The translations under genes and the position numbers were made by a program. Source: CAZWSX01 sp964636985 (lineage in GTDB: Bacteria; Planctomycetota; Planctomycetia; Pirellulales; Pirellulaceae). From it: 64,000 nucleotides of DNA. Under the pieces are notes generated by a model. The model was given only the letters and a program-made list of their open reading frames with translations. It was not told the DNA's origin and did no database searches. Of this stretch, positions 62,839 to 64,000 are shown in pieces; position 1 is the stretch's first letter; each line of letters begins with the position of its first letter. The stretch covers positions 95,525-159,524 of the forward strand of contig CAZWSX010000018.1 of the NCBI GenBank assembly GCA_964636985.1. Direction: 5' to 3'.

Positions 62839-63210
62839 CTACCGGTCCCATCGTCGAGGATCGGATCGTTGCAGTTCCCAAGGTTGCGGATGCGGACGAT
62901 ACGAATACCGGCGATAGCGGACGGAGGTGCTCTGGGGTTGCATCGTCATGCCGGGTGCCATCGTCGTCATCGGAGCGGCATTGACGATTTGCCCCGGCAC
63001 TGCGGCGGTTGATGGTTGGTACGAAAACCGTTGATACGTGTTGGGCTGGGCGGCTGTGGCAGGCGCGGCCATAGGCTGCGCAGTGCCTGTAGCTACTGGA
63101 GTGGGCGTCGAGGCGACTACCGTTCCACCGTCGCAGCAACCGCATTGAGCCCAGGCTGCCGACGATGAGAGTCCTAACAGCACGAAGGCTGTAATCATCA
63201 AGCGTGACAT
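62839..63210 (-). CDS. Small secreted Thr/Pro/Gln-rich protein
   Basis: A 123-residue protein from the ATG at 63210, with AAGGAG upstream. The signal peptide (M-S-R-L-M-I-T-A-F-V-L-L-G-L) ends in A-W-A-Q, and the mature part begins C-G-C-C-D-G-G, a Cys-rich start that could bind metal or form disulfides. The rest is rich in Thr, Pro, Ala, Gln and Met, then Arg/Tyr. It ends R-R-W-D-R. Function unknown. Confidence 0.65.
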   Translation of the reverse strand: MSRLMITAFVLLGLSSSAAWAQCGCCDGGTVVASTPTPVATGTAQPMAAPATAAQPNTYQRFSYQPSTAAVPGQIVNAAPMTTMAPGMTMQPQSTSVRYRRYSYRPHPQPWELQRSDPRRWDR

Positions 63211-63648
63211 GATTTTTCTCCTTGGCTCGAGCGAGCCAAACAACAAACAGCAGGTGAGACATCATGCAAGTGAAAGTCGGCCCATTCGTTGGGTCGACGA
63301 GCTTACGCGTTCAGTTGATGCCTGGGAGAGGACTCGCGGGCAGACGATCTAATCCGCACCGCTTCAACTGCTGGCTTCAAGTTGGCTTCGCGAGTCGTTC
63401 AAGACCTGGTCTTGGACGATGCCCACGAATGCGGCGTTGCCTGCCTGACGACGCGGCATCGACATCGACTGCCGATGCGAACCTATCTCCTCTCGCAACC
63501 TGTAAACCATTGTCTACAAATGGTTTAGCTGTGAGGCACCAATCGCTAGGCGCAACGTTTGCATAAGTGTGGCCCTAGCGGAGAAAGGCGACCTCCAGGA
63601 TGCATTGGTTTCCGCGTTTTTTCTGATTTGAAAACACGGAAACACCAC
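63211..63648. other. Intergenic region with one inverted repeat
   Basis: About 440 bases between divergent genes. TAAACCATT 63503-63511 pairs with AATGGTTTA 63519-63527, a nine-pair hairpin with a seven-base loop that could be an operator or terminator. No other feature is seen. Confidence 0.45.
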
Positions 63649-64000
63649 GTGCGACTTGCGGTCTCGCTCTTTCTTCTTAGCAGCTTGGTTTCGTCACAGG
63701 CACTGGCACAATCTCAAGTTCGGGTCGATTCGTCTACCAATCTGAATGCGACCGGTCAGAAGACGAACCGCGAATCCAAACCTACCGAAGCAAGTTCGGA
63801 TCACTTTCACGTTCGGTCCCCCGCAGACGGTCCATCAGCCGAGAGCGTGCTCAAGCTGTGCGAATCGCTGCGCGAGGAGCTTCAACAAACCTGGGGAGGA
63901 AACAATCCTCCTCAAAGCTGGCAACCAAAATGTCAGGTCGTGGTCCATGCCACGCGTGCGGCCTATCTCAAAATCGTCGGACCAAACGGCAGACAAACGA
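63649..64000 (+). CDS. Secreted protein, C-terminus cut by window edge
   Basis: An open frame runs to the end of the window from a GTG at 63649; a TTG at 63628 would add a basic K-T-R-K-H-H segment and make a better signal peptide. The leader is hydrophobic (L-A-V-S-L-F-L-L-S-S-L-V) and ends A-L-A-Q. The mature part has D-H-F-H-V-R-S and, after a gap, C-Q-V-V-V-H-A-T-R-A-A-Y-L, an arrangement seen in planctomycete DUF1570-like secreted proteins. The missing end prevents a firm assignment. Confidence 0.55.
   Translation, partial: MRLAVSLFLLSSLVSSQALAQSQVRVDSSTNLNATGQKTNRESKPTEASSDHFHVRSPADGPSAESVLKLCESLREELQQTWGGNNPPQSWQPKCQVVVHATRAAYLKIVGPNGRQT

Overview
The window looks like a chromosomal segment of a planctomycete (phylum Planctomycetota, probably a Pirellulales-type lineage). 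This rests on gene content. There is a DUF1559 protein with a type IV prepilin leader, a DUF1549/DUF1553 cytochrome-like protein paired with a DUF1501 protein and a WD40 protein, PQQ-type propellers, many lineage-specific secreted or membrane proteins starting with a 'W-S-L-R-T-L-L' segment, moderately high GC and weak Shine-Dalgarno sites. No phage, plasmid or CRISPR locus is visible, but there are traces of mobile DNA.

Layout. 1-4.4 kb: the tail of a Fur-type regulator, an M50-like membrane protease, a secreted protein with a secretin-like signature, a TerC-type transporter with a structured leader, and a DUF1559 protein. 4.5-7.4 kb: DNA polymerase I. 8-12.6 kb: an anchored coiled-coil protein, a DNase I-like protein, SufE and a membrane protein. 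12.7-13 kb: tRNA-Arg(ACG) followed by what looks like the broken start of an integrase gene. 13-18.8 kb: PQQ propeller, GH71/99-like hydrolase, aldo/keto reductase and SDR. 18.9-25.6 kb: an N-terminally deleted Old Yellow Enzyme, then a two-gene cassette of EAD-trypsin proteins on the minus strand, then an intact Old Yellow Enzyme. 25.7-32 kb: lipoprotein, Tyr/Pro-rich secreted protein, large membrane protein, glyA. 32.3-35.3 kb: five tandem paralogous membrane proteins. 35.5-45.3 kb: Tat-exported TIM-barrel protein, membrane proteins, two TPR proteins, transaldolase. 45.5-53.2 kb: RND/MMPL exporter, a nuclease-lactonase fusion, a Ski2-like helicase, larE. 53.3-53.9 kb: a non-coding stretch rich in hairpins. 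53.9-57.4 kb: transglutaminase plus ATP-grasp/alpha-E fusion. 57.6-62.4 kb: WD40, DUF1501 and DUF1549/1553 genes, with a small inverted-repeat element at the stop codon of the last. 62.8-64 kb: small secreted proteins, the last one cut by the edge.

The most notable item is the two-gene cassette at 19640-24143. Both proteins begin with a small helical region like the effector-associated domains (EADs) of bacterial conflict systems, followed by a trypsin fold with a complete His/Asp/Ser triad. The second continues into a deoxyribosyltransferase/TIR-like fold, a PAS-like domain and a class I methyltransferase, all in one 1104-residue chain. The cassette sits directly against the truncated reductase, as expected for a cassette that replaced or displaced part of a redox gene cluster. 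Function and domain names beyond the protease and methyltransferase are inferred from sequence patterns only.

Other points worth attention are a roughly 130-bp MITE-like element whose TTA target duplication contains a stop codon, a three-copy dispersed palindrome that also looks like a terminator, the five-paralog tandem array, an SDR lacking the catalytic tyrosine, and a clamp-binding-like motif on the N-terminal tail of PolA.
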